From: Butyrivibrio sp. AE3004
GTDB taxonomy: Bacteria; Bacillota; Clostridia; Lachnospirales; Lachnospiraceae
Assembly: GCF_000703165.1 (NCBI RefSeq)
Contig: NZ_JNLQ01000002.1
Span: forward strand, 2,852,001-2,916,000
Reading direction: 5' to 3'
DNA length: 64,000 bases
The notes below the pieces were generated by a model that was given only the letters and a program-made list of their open reading frames with translations, was not told the origin of the DNA and searched no databases. Made by a program: the position numbers and the translations under genes. Below are positions 17,067 through 25,409 of the stretch, in pieces. How positions within the stretch are numbered: the first letter of the stretch is position 1; the number at the start of each line of letters is the position of its first letter.

Positions 17067-18198
17067 TTGCTTTTGCTGCCTTGTGAACATTTCCATAGGC
17101 AGCATAACGTTCAACCATCTCGTAAATCACAATATCAGGCTTGTAGTCTTCAATCCATTTAACAAAGCTTTTGTCCACATCATGCCAGACAACAAGTGTA
17201 TCTCCGAAAGACTCCGCAAAATCTTCCTTTAAGTAGTTTACAATAAAGCTGTTACATATGATAAGTGTTTTACAGTCATTACCTGCTTTGTCATTGATGA
17301 AATGATAAGTATTGTAGCCATCAAAAGCTTCATGTTCCTCATCATAATTTTCATTCATTACCGCATCTGTTTTCTTCAGTTCAAAGTTCTCAGATACATT
17401 CTCTCTTTTAACGCCGCCGTAAAAGCTCATACCCTGGTCTGTCATCGTGATATCATAATCACTCTCCGAAAGCACTTTAAACGGAACAGTTCTGTCTTCA
17501 TTAAGCGCATTCATTGTATCAAGATATCCAAGAAATGCCCCCCGCCAAGTCCAGTGAACCGGATCACCATACTTGGAATAAACTTCGTAATTTTGCTTAT
17601 TCTCTATAAATGTATTCTTCAGAGGGATGACCTTAACATCTGTAGTTTTTGTAAGTGATGTCATAAGCTGATCTGTTCTTGAAATATCGCCGTAACTATT
17701 GACACTGTCAGGAAAATATTCGGGATATATGGATTGCTTATCCCAGCACTGCATATAATAGAACTCAGCACCATTTTCCTTCAGATAATCAGATATTGTC
17801 AGATAATCACTTGTAAGCTTTTGTAGCTCTTCGTCAGTAAAAAGATTAAAGTGCTGATAGGTTTCCACCATATCATTCTCTATAATATTAAATTCTCCGT
17901 CAGGCCCAAGCCTGTAACGGCTTCCGTTTTCCATCCTGCCGAATAAATGATATTGCATCAGTGCATTTGCTGAAATAAGTTCATCACGAAAGCCTATTCT
18001 GTCATCAAGGTAGCTCTCGATATCTGTCGGAAGAGATTTATTGATTTCTCCATCCTTTATGATTTGGGGAATACCTGTCAAATATCTGTTTTCTTTTTCC
18101 GATATGGCTTCCGGATCAAAATTAATGAACACAAGCGGCAATAGAAGCATGATTGCAAAGCCGGCAATATATATTTTTTCAGATAAATCTTTTTTCAT
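17047..18198 (-). CDS. DHHW/AlgX-like SGNH protein of MBOAT module 3
   Basis: A 383-residue protein with one N-terminal membrane segment (about 9-26). The ENRYL segment near 36-40 and the YLDDRIGFRD segment near 63-72 are the conserved N-terminal signature of DHHW/AlgJ-type proteins, and GDPVHWTWRGA with Asp 212, His 215 and Trp 216 is the family's defining DxxHW site. A Ser-bearing NSF segment (CNSFIV) near residue 316 probably supplies the nucleophile. It starts 15 bases after an MBOAT gene and is therefore the likely acyl-transferring partner. Its 3' end overlaps the convergent ArnT-like gene by 20 bases, with no room for a separate terminator. Confidence 0.82.
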   Translation of the reverse strand: MKKDLSEKIYIAGFAIMLLLPLVFINFDPEAISEKENRYLTGIPQIIKDGEINKSLPTDIESYLDDRIGFRDELISANALMQYHLFGRMENGSRYRLGPDGEFNIIENDMVETYQHFNLFTDEELQKLTSDYLTISDYLKENGAEFYYMQCWDKQSIYPEYFPDSVNSYGDISRTDQLMTSLTKTTDVKVIPLKNTFIENKQNYEVYSKYGDPVHWTWRGAFLGYLDTMNALNEDRTVPFKVLSESDYDITMTDQGMSFYGGVKRENVSENFELKKTDAVMNENYDEEHEAFDGYNTYHFINDKAGNDCKTLIICNSFIVNYLKEDFAESFGDTLVVWHDVDKSFVKWIEDYKPDIVIYEMVERYAAYGNVHKAAKAIRKSGQ

Positions 18199-18213
18199 TG
18201 TGAAGGGCCTTTC

Positions 18214-19638
18214 TCAGAACTGAAAATAAATAAACGGATTATAAGTCCCGGACATTATTCTCATAACTGACAAAATAAGAATTCCGTAAATTGCAACAGC
18301 CTTAGCCGTCTTATAAAGAGCAGGTGTTGATATTTTCCTAAAAACACCATCCTTAAGTCTGATGAACCCTCCGGTTATATCAATTACTGCGATTACGAGA
18401 ACAAAAACAACCCACCAGTTAAGATGCCAGAATATGGTAAATCCAGGTGTTTTTGAGAGGCCGACCCCAAACATTGTACCGATGTACTTAAGGGCCATAT
18501 AGAGTGTATCTGCTCTAAAAAGCACCCATCCGATATTTATGATAAAAAGTGCATAGATATGCTGAAGAATTCTTTTGGGTACAGAAACATCCTCGGACAT
18601 CAGTCTCTTTCTAAAACGCCTCTCAATAACCATGAACAATCCGTTCCAAAGTCCCCAAATAACGAAATGCCAGGACGCTCCGTGCCAGAGACCCGTCAGG
18701 AAGAATATAGTCCACAGGTTTCTATAGAGGTGTTTCCTATTACCTCCGAGGGGAATGTACACATAATCCCTAAACCATGTCGAAAGTGAAATATGCCATC
18801 TTCTCCAGAACTCGGATATGCTTCTTGAAATATATGGTCTGTTAAAGTTTTCTATAAAGTGAAATCCAAATACCCGTCCAAGCCCGATAGCCATATCACT
18901 GTATCCCGAAAAATCATAGAATATCTGGAGCGAATATGCTATGCTTCCAAGCCATGCGATGAGAACGGTGTTGCCTGCGATGTCTCCATTCCATATTCCA
19001 TCCGCAACCTCTGCCATTGTATTGGCAATAATAGCCTTTTTGCCAAGTCCTATGACGAAACGTGTAATTCCTGAAGATAAGTCGCTGATAGTGGTTTTCC
19101 TGCTGCCAATCTCATTCGCAATATCTGTATATCTAACGATAGGTCCGGCTATCAGCTGAGGAAACAACACAATATAAAGCGCAACCTTAAAGGGATTCTT
19201 CTGAACCGGAACCTCCCCTCTATACACATCTATTACATAACTCATTCCCTGGAAGGTAAAAAAGGATATACCTATAGGAAGTATTATATTTTTCAGTGGA
19301 ATTTCTGTATGTCCTATACTGTTTATGGTCTGAATCGTAAAGTCAAAGTATTTGAAATAATAAAGAAGCGAGAGATTTGCTGCTATTGCTGCAAAAAGCA
19401 CCGCTCTTTTTGCAACTTTTGATCTAGCCTCTGCCACAAAGGCTGCATAAGCGCCAAGATAGTTAATAAGAATGCTTAAAAATATGATCCACAGATATCC
19501 CGGTTGTGACCATCCAAAAAATACAAGGCTCATGATAAGAAGCCAGGTATTTTTATAGGTCAGATTATTTATCAAAAAATAGCCGATGATCGTTACCGGC
19601 AAAAAACAAAATATAAAGACTGTTGAACTAAAAACCAT
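18214..19638 (-). CDS. MBOAT-family O-acyltransferase, module 3
   Basis: A 474-residue polytopic enzyme. Blocks visible in order: PIGISFFTFQGMSYVIDVYR near 121-140, LFPQLIAGPIVRY near 158-170, YDFSGYSDMAIGLGR near 241-255, FWRRWHISLSTWFRDYVYIP near 277-296 and the catalytic-histidine motif TGLWHGASW with His near 319. It is closer to classic AlgI/PatA sequences than module 1. A promoter lies between it and the upstream GT-C gene, so it can be transcribed with the DHHW gene as a two-gene unit. It should move acetyl groups outward for O-acetylation of a surface polymer. Confidence 0.93.
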   Translation of the reverse strand: MVFSSTVFIFCFLPVTIIGYFLINNLTYKNTWLLIMSLVFFGWSQPGYLWIIFLSILINYLGAYAAFVAEARSKVAKRAVLFAAIAANLSLLYYFKYFDFTIQTINSIGHTEIPLKNIILPIGISFFTFQGMSYVIDVYRGEVPVQKNPFKVALYIVLFPQLIAGPIVRYTDIANEIGSRKTTISDLSSGITRFVIGLGKKAIIANTMAEVADGIWNGDIAGNTVLIAWLGSIAYSLQIFYDFSGYSDMAIGLGRVFGFHFIENFNRPYISRSISEFWRRWHISLSTWFRDYVYIPLGGNRKHLYRNLWTIFFLTGLWHGASWHFVIWGLWNGLFMVIERRFRKRLMSEDVSVPKRILQHIYALFIINIGWVLFRADTLYMALKYIGTMFGVGLSKTPGFTIFWHLNWWVVFVLVIAVIDITGGFIRLKDGVFRKISTPALYKTAKAVAIYGILILSVMRIMSGTYNPFIYFQF

Positions 19639-19681
19639 ATTTCTTTTCCATTTCTAAAAAATTTGTACCGGAACATATTCT

Positions 19682-19710
19682 ATTACATCATTTATGAAAT
19701 AACCAGCCAA
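19682..19710 (-). promoter_or_regulatory. Promoter for MBOAT module 3
   Basis: On the minus strand TTGGCT, a 17-base spacer and TGTAAT preceded by TGA (extended -10). It lies between the stop of the GT-C gene (19717) and the MBOAT start (19638), giving a leader of about 35 bases. Confidence 0.55.
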
Positions 19711-19716
19711 TTTGTT

Positions 19717-21423
19717 TTATCGGTTAACAAATTCCGAAGTCAGTACCCCGTCCTCTGTAAGGGAATTTCCTACAGAACCCGAATACAAAGTAAGCAACAT
19801 AATAATCGGCAAGGCAAACAGCATAAGTACCCATATTTTTCTTCCCCCTGAAGGTCTTTTATGCTTGTTTTTTGAAAAAATATTCTCTATAAAGAAAAAC
19901 AGCTCACTGAAACCGGAAACACAAAGCGGAAGAAGAAGCGCAAAATATGTAAGTGTATACTGCGGCTTTGCCTCCCAAAAGATATGAAACAAAAAGCCTC
20001 CTATAAAGGTCAGGACCAGTATAAGATCAGCCTCGCTTTTGTCCTGTTTTATAATCACATACAAAAATGCCCCAAGAAGGATAAATACCTGAAGATGATC
20101 CAAAAAAACAATCCCCATCCATATTCCTTCATTACCAAGAAGAACTGTGGAAATTCCTATTGAGGAAGTCCTTTCGCCTACCGGTCTGTTTATCCAGTAG
20201 CTTTCAAATGTAGGGTCATTCCACTCAGATGCAAGTTTACGTGAAAAAAAGCGAAAGCAGTCAAATCTGTTTTCCTTAAAATACCCGATGCGTTCCTGGA
20301 TGTTCTCCTTTGCGGCATTTGCCTGCAGCTCTTTATCATATTCAAAGTCCCTGAAGGTATCGGTGTTATAGCCGTTATACCAGCCTTCGGCAAGTCCTCC
20401 GTCCTGCAATCCCATGGCAATCCAGGAAATCGGACTGGCTCCCTTTGGCGCATCCATTCCTGTTGCAATTTTTGTAAGAGCAGTAGGTAAAAACGCCTGT
20501 ATCAGATAAGATGCTATCAGAAGAATCGGCAATACAGACAAAGCCTTTTTCCTATGTCCCAAAAGATAAACCATCGACTGAATAAATATTGCTATAAACA
20601 CAATAAGATAGTTGTTCTTAAAAAGCATTGCCAAAGTTATGCAGATTGCAGACATAGCGGCATTTACAGGAAGCTTATCCTTATAAAACTTCAGAGCATG
20701 ATAAATTGCCGATGCAGAAAGCGCAAGTCCCGGAATCGTTCCGTATACAAATGTGCAGTACATGATGAGCGGATAAAACAAAATACCAAGAAAGAGAACT
20801 GTAATCTCATTAAATCTTCTCTTCTCATTTATCATACCTGTGATATCAGATATTCTCTTGTAAAAAAGGCCAATAAACATAACATTGATTAACCTGAATG
20901 TCATATAATTCCCAAATCCGAATACTTTTCCGAATAAAATCGAAATCCATACAAGTCCAAGCTGGTTAGGATATGTAAAAAGATATCCTCCCGGCAAAAG
21001 ATCTGAATAATCACCTGCGTTTATATTGTATGCCGCGTTTTGAACAAAGGCCTGGTCAGATACGGGATCTGTCCCGCCTGTAAGAACAAACAGTAATGAA
21101 AAAAGAATGATAGCAAGGAGCAGGATTCCCTTAGTCATCCCCCTGAAAAAATCATTTGAATCCAGCTTTTGGGACAAAAAATTCTGAATACCTGTTTTGC
21201 AGAAAACAAAAAGAACAGCAATAACAATTATTATTGCTGCAATATTTGAAAGAATATTCCCTTTAAAGAAATAGGTGACTTCGTTATTGTCCACCTGACA
21301 GGTGTTATACACACTTATGAATAATAAAAAGGCACACACCGCCCAAAACAGGAACGATATAAATATTCTGTACAGTTTTTCCGGAACGGAAACCGCAGAT
21401 TCCCCTTTTTTCTTCTTATTCAC
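19717..21423 (-). CDS. GT-C-type membrane glycosyltransferase (family 39-like)
   Basis: About 568 residues from a GTG at 21423 that has GGGAGGAG upstream and overlaps the end of the preceding gene by eight bases. It has about twelve helices. An outside loop after the third helix holds GTDPVSDQAFVQNAAY with two acidic residues, as in dolichyl- or polyprenyl-phosphate-sugar-dependent mannosyltransferase folds, and the following YPNQLGL segment is typical. A soluble outside segment of about 110 residues lies near 330-440. It probably transfers a sugar to a glycan or lipid outside the membrane. Coupling to the Gpi18-like gene suggests that both work on the same structure. Confidence 0.68.
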   Translation of the reverse strand: MNKKKKGESAVSVPEKLYRIFISFLFWAVCAFLLFISVYNTCQVDNNEVTYFFKGNILSNIAAIIIVIAVLFVFCKTGIQNFLSQKLDSNDFFRGMTKGILLLAIILFSLLFVLTGGTDPVSDQAFVQNAAYNINAGDYSDLLPGGYLFTYPNQLGLVWISILFGKVFGFGNYMTFRLINVMFIGLFYKRISDITGMINEKRRFNEITVLFLGILFYPLIMYCTFVYGTIPGLALSASAIYHALKFYKDKLPVNAAMSAICITLAMLFKNNYLIVFIAIFIQSMVYLLGHRKKALSVLPILLIASYLIQAFLPTALTKIATGMDAPKGASPISWIAMGLQDGGLAEGWYNGYNTDTFRDFEYDKELQANAAKENIQERIGYFKENRFDCFRFFSRKLASEWNDPTFESYWINRPVGERTSSIGISTVLLGNEGIWMGIVFLDHLQVFILLGAFLYVIIKQDKSEADLILVLTFIGGFLFHIFWEAKPQYTLTYFALLLPLCVSGFSELFFFIENIFSKNKHKRPSGGRKIWVLMLFALPIIMLLTLYSGSVGNSLTEDGVLTSEFVNR

Positions 21424-22669
21424 ACTCTCCTCCCATCCTCTTAACCAAATCGAAAGCAGAAAAAGCATATACAGCTATCTGCAGTGCTGACAGCACAGTA
21501 ATAGGAAACACTTCCTGTCTGAAAAGTACCGTTATATAGACCAGAAACGAATTAATATTCATAATGCAGGCTATCCACAGTTTATCCCTGCAGACACTAA
21601 GACATAATGCCGTCATTAGTAAAACGATCGCATAATCATATCTTTCATGCATACCAGGTAAAAACATACAGCATGTCCAGGCCATGAAAATCCCGAAATA
21701 CAGGGTATTTTCTTTTTTATTAAAAAATGCCACATGAGACAGCGCATATACAGCCAGTATTCCAAGAACCACTACCGCAAAGAGCACAGCGGGGCTCGTA
21801 AGTATCGAATCAAAGGAATCCAGTCCGAAATTGTAGAAATTCGGATAAAAGGATACCATTCCATAGCCTTCTGTAGATACCTCCTTTGTCTGGGAAAGAT
21901 ATGCCAAATATGTTGCCTTCAGTCCTCTTTTACATAAAACACAAGGAAGTCCCAGGATCAGGTACATTACAGGTATCCAGAAAAATTCCAGAATACTGTA
22001 CTTCTTTTTTATAAAATAGATGACTAAAAACAGCGGAACAAAAAAGATTGCCTGAAGCTTAAATCCAAAAGCAATTGCAAGAAATACAAAAGCTATCCGA
22101 TAGTTTTCCTTAAGAAGACAGTATACTGATATAACAAGAAAAACCACATAAATAGCGTCACACTGTTTCCACAGCGCTCCGTTCAGAACAACAAACGGTA
22201 AAAATAATGTAAGTGCTGCGGCAAATGCTGCTCTCCTTGCAGCTGTCTTTTCATCCGTTCCGTTTTCTACAAGGATAAGAAAAAGTATCTTTTTAATAAA
22301 GTAAGCACTCACAAGCTCGGCTGCGAGTGAAAAAAGAGCAATCGGAATATATGGCTCACAGGGTAACAATGAACAAATCGCATACATGACATTGTAAGGA
22401 ACGTAATAATCGCCGATGTCCTTTGAAAGTCCTCCAAAAAAGCCATACTCTCTGTAGGCATTGACCCAGGGAAGATAATAGCTGTTGTAGTCCGGAGAAA
22501 GCTCAGTTTCCGGCATAAGCATTATTCTGATAAGTATCGCTATAAAAACAAGTGCAAAAAAAGCAATCCTCTCAAGATTTCCGGTAACAAAACCTATAAG
22601 CCATTTATCAAGCCCCGTTATCTGCGTGGTATTTTTTTCGGTGTTATTATTTATTTTCCCTGATGTCAA
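21416..22669 (-). CDS. Gpi18-like mannosyltransferase family membrane protein
   Basis: About 417 residues from a TTG at 22669 with GGAGG five bases upstream; an in-frame ATG four codons earlier lacks a usable site. The first outside loop has LSPDYNSYYLPWV followed by IGDYYVPYNVMY, the pattern of Gpi18/PIG-V-like GT-C proteins, with the acidic residue expected to act in catalysis. About ten helices follow, with little soluble sequence, and HERYDYA near the C-terminal third. Such bacterial proteins are predicted mannosyl- or glycosyltransferases using lipid-linked donors. The C-terminus ends in CE and overlaps the start of the downstream GT-C gene. Confidence 0.72.
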   Translation of the reverse strand: MTSGKINNNTEKNTTQITGLDKWLIGFVTGNLERIAFFALVFIAILIRIMLMPETELSPDYNSYYLPWVNAYREYGFFGGLSKDIGDYYVPYNVMYAICSLLPCEPYIPIALFSLAAELVSAYFIKKILFLILVENGTDEKTAARRAAFAAALTLFLPFVVLNGALWKQCDAIYVVFLVISVYCLLKENYRIAFVFLAIAFGFKLQAIFFVPLFLVIYFIKKKYSILEFFWIPVMYLILGLPCVLCKRGLKATYLAYLSQTKEVSTEGYGMVSFYPNFYNFGLDSFDSILTSPAVLFAVVVLGILAVYALSHVAFFNKKENTLYFGIFMAWTCCMFLPGMHERYDYAIVLLMTALCLSVCRDKLWIACIMNINSFLVYITVLFRQEVFPITVLSALQIAVYAFSAFDLVKRMGGECE

Positions 22670-22695
22670 AAGAACCTCCATCCTGTGTTATTCTG

Positions 22696-24285
22696 TCAGT
22701 CCTTAAGAATAACCCTGTCTTTATGATAGTACTCTGCAACCGCTTTGTTCAGCCAGTCATTTTCATCCTTTGTAATATCCGAAAAGAAAAGAATCTGCGG
22801 TCTTACAGAATATGAAGAAAGTTCGGCAGTCTTTGCATTTTCGTCCTTTAATATCTTCAAACGCTCATTAAATTCATTTTTATATACAGTAGCACTGCCG
22901 TTTAATATATCTGCTGCCGCTAATGTCCCTGTAAAAACAGAAGGTTCCGGCTTAATCGCAAGTACGGAGAATACAATAAAAGCAGCTCCTACAGCAATAA
23001 TCACTCCGGATGCATATTTTCCAAGGAAAGCATCCTTTAACAGATCAGCCGGTTTTCTCTTTTCCGATGCATCCTCATCCATCTTCTTTGCGGGATTTAT
23101 AACACACCTTATCCAGCCGCACACATAACCTATAGACAGAATCATCAAAAGCATTCCCTGCATATAGAAAAGTGCCTGTATTCTTCCCGCCTCAATACTT
23201 CCCGTTGCATATATAGGGGGAGTTATGCTTGCCGCTGTGAGAAGGAATGAAAAAGAAACAAAAAGAAGCGGATGATCAAAGTGATAAAATCTCTTTATTC
23301 TTCCGGCTGCCTTCCAAAGGAGCGGAACCAGAAATGCAATAAGAATAACCACCTGCCAGTTAAGCCATTTTCCAAGCATAGAATCAAACGTGTAATAAAT
23401 TGCCATCAAAACAGCTTTTACAGGATTGTATGCAGACTCTGCCGCTCTTTTACTGTTTCCCGGTGCTATCATGGAAAGAAAAAGTCCCAAAAGAAGGCAT
23501 ACAGAGGGAATAACCGAAACCTTTAGCCCGGAAAGTCCCTCAGAAATTCTTACAACAGTATACTTTCTGTATGCTATCTGCTTATCCGGGGCTGCGCCCC
23601 CCGAAACGGTTGATATAGCAGATATAACAAGAACACAGACTGATATTATTCCAAGAGAAAGTGCCGTCATATAATTAGCACCGCCAAGCAAAAAGCCTAT
23701 AACGGAAAGAACTGTGATCTTATATTTTTTATAGTTTTGTACCAATGAGAGCTTTAAAATAAACCCAAGCCACAAAAGGCCAAGCCCAAACATAAACAGA
23801 TAATTTATTGCTCCACTGTACCAGAAGAGGCTCTCTACCCTGGCAGATCCCGCAGGCATACACTGAATAAGAATAAAGTAGATCACGCTCGTAATGCATC
23901 CCGAAAGATGCTTTTCAAGCCTGAGTACTCCCACGAGCAATTGCCTAAGGAAATAGCAGAGTCCCACGGTAAACATAATAAGAACAATCCAGGTACCGAA
24001 AAAATATAATCTCTCGCCAAACACATGCGGAGCAAGGGCCGTAAGTGTATTACTGAAATACACTCCGGTCCAGTTAAGGTAATACCATATTCCCATGTAC
24101 ACGGCTTTAAATATTGCAGCAAAAAAACCTGACGATATAAAAGCATCATGCACTTCGTTTGCCATGCTAAAGTCATCTGCAGAGGGTACGTTAAAGCATG
24201 CCACGTACAATATTGGAATAATAGCAATGGCGTTTATCAAAAACAGAATTATTCTCAGCGTTTTCAGCTTAATATTTTTTTTCAC
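22696..24285 (-). CDS. DUF6056-like polytopic membrane protein
   Basis: A 529-residue membrane protein starting from a GTG at 24285, two bases after the epimerase gene. The first outside loop VPSADDFSMANEV (Asp 37, Asp 38) and WTGVYFSNT near 72-80 fit the DUF6056 family as I recall it, again a GT-C-like arrangement with paired acidic residues in the first loop. A charged cytosolic loop (KKMDEDASEKRKPADLL) precedes the last helix and a C-terminal outside domain of about 85 residues. The activity is uncharacterised. It stands between a UDP-sugar epimerase and two GT-C-like genes, so a sugar transferase role is a fair guess. Confidence 0.68.
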   Translation of the reverse strand: MKKNIKLKTLRIILFLINAIAIIPILYVACFNVPSADDFSMANEVHDAFISSGFFAAIFKAVYMGIWYYLNWTGVYFSNTLTALAPHVFGERLYFFGTWIVLIMFTVGLCYFLRQLLVGVLRLEKHLSGCITSVIYFILIQCMPAGSARVESLFWYSGAINYLFMFGLGLLWLGFILKLSLVQNYKKYKITVLSVIGFLLGGANYMTALSLGIISVCVLVISAISTVSGGAAPDKQIAYRKYTVVRISEGLSGLKVSVIPSVCLLLGLFLSMIAPGNSKRAAESAYNPVKAVLMAIYYTFDSMLGKWLNWQVVILIAFLVPLLWKAAGRIKRFYHFDHPLLFVSFSFLLTAASITPPIYATGSIEAGRIQALFYMQGMLLMILSIGYVCGWIRCVINPAKKMDEDASEKRKPADLLKDAFLGKYASGVIIAVGAAFIVFSVLAIKPEPSVFTGTLAAADILNGSATVYKNEFNERLKILKDENAKTAELSSYSVRPQILFFSDITKDENDWLNKAVAEYYHKDRVILKD

Positions 24286-24287
24286 TA

Positions 24288-25343
24288 TTATTGGTCTCTT
24301 CTTTTTACATATCCCGCATACCAGTCAACAAAGTTTCTGATACCGTCTCTAAGATCAGTATCGGGTTTAAAATCAAAATCTCTCATAAGGTCATCAACAT
24401 CTGCGAAAGTAGCCTCAACATCTCCGGGCTGCATGGGCAGAAGCTCTCTGTGTGCCTCGAAATCAAAATCCTCCGGAAGAACACCGTGAGCAACAAGCTC
24501 CTTCTGAAGAATATCAACAAAGTCCATAAGATTTTCGGGATTATGATTACCGATATTGTAAACCATGTATCTGTTACCCTTCTCATCTTCATCCGGGGTA
24601 CTCTGCATAACATTAACCACACCTGTTACAATATCATCAACATATGTAAAGTCTCTCTTGCAATTACCATAGTTGAATATCTGAATTGTCTCGCCCTTAA
24701 GGAGTTTATCCGCAAAGAGGAAAAGAGCCATGTCAGGTCTTCCCATAGGACCGTAAACAGTAAAGAAACGAAGGCCTGTTGTAGCCATTCCGTACAAATT
24801 GCTGTATGAGTAAGCAAAAAGCTCATTAGACTTTTTGGTTGCCGCATAAAGTGAAAGCGGATGGTCAACCTGATCCTTAGTGCTGAAAGGAAGCTTTGTA
24901 TTGCCGCCGTAAACACTTGAGCTTGATGCGTATACAAGGTGCTCAACCTTGGGGTCTGAATGTCTGCAGGCTTCAAGAATATTGTAAAAGCCTATTACGT
25001 TAGCCTCAATATAAGCCCCGGGGTTCTCTATTGAATAACGAACTCCTGCCTGCGCAGCAAGATTAACAACTACTGCGGGCTTGTATTTTGCAAAAGTCTC
25101 ATCAACCATTTTCTTATCTGCTATATCACCCTTTACAAATATGAAATTCTCATACTTTGAAAGATTCGCAAGTCTCTCTTCCTTTAATCTGACATCATAG
25201 TAATCGTTAACATTGTCATAGCCGACTACCTTTATATCTTCAAACTCATCAAGAAGTCTTACCGCAAGATGTGAACCGATAAAGCCGGCAGCGCCCGTGA
25301 TAAGCACTGTTTTACCATTAAGATTTACATTTTTTTCTTTCAT
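24288..25343 (-). CDS. UDP-glucuronate 4-epimerase-like SDR protein
   Basis: A cytosolic extended short-chain dehydrogenase of 351 residues. The NAD-binding GAAGFIG is at 17-23, the LAAQAGVRYSIENP segment near 95-108 is characteristic of UDP-glucuronate/galacturonate 4-epimerases (CapI/WbpP-like clade), SSSSVYGG near 140-147 contains the catalytic Ser, and YAATK gives Tyr 166 and Lys 170. RFFTVYGPMGRPDMA and CKRDFTYVDDIV complete the pattern. It would supply UDP-galacturonate or a related UDP-sugar to the glycan locus. It has its own promoter in the divergent region with the flippase gene and starts with AAGGAG. UDP-glucose or UDP-GlcNAc epimerase activity is less likely but possible. Confidence 0.88.
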   Translation of the reverse strand: MKEKNVNLNGKTVLITGAAGFIGSHLAVRLLDEFEDIKVVGYDNVNDYYDVRLKEERLANLSKYENFIFVKGDIADKKMVDETFAKYKPAVVVNLAAQAGVRYSIENPGAYIEANVIGFYNILEACRHSDPKVEHLVYASSSSVYGGNTKLPFSTKDQVDHPLSLYAATKKSNELFAYSYSNLYGMATTGLRFFTVYGPMGRPDMALFLFADKLLKGETIQIFNYGNCKRDFTYVDDIVTGVVNVMQSTPDEDEKGNRYMVYNIGNHNPENLMDFVDILQKELVAHGVLPEDFDFEAHRELLPMQPGDVEATFADVDDLMRDFDFKPDTDLRDGIRNFVDWYAGYVKRRDQ

Positions 25344-25364
25344 TACTAAAAACTCTCCTTAAAA

Positions 25365-25373
25365 TGATATAAT
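25365..25373 (+). promoter_or_regulatory. Extended -10 promoter for flippase-GH88 unit
   Basis: TGATATAAT, a TGn plus perfect TATAAT, with no convincing -35. Transcription would start near 25380, about 30 bases before the flippase ATG. It overlaps the region of the divergent epimerase promoter. Confidence 0.6.
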
Positions 25374-25376
25374 AAC

Positions 25377-25405
25377 ATGATAGTTAAAAAAGTCCCGGAG
25401 GTCAA
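25377..25405 (-). promoter_or_regulatory. Sigma-A promoter for epimerase-DUF6056-GT-C unit
   Basis: On the minus strand TTGACC (25405-25400), a 17-base spacer and TATCAT (25382-25377). The leader to the epimerase ATG at 25343 is about 27 bases. The -35 overlaps the ribosome binding site of the divergent flippase gene, so the two units interlock tightly. Confidence 0.65.
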
Positions 25406-25409
25406 TTTT

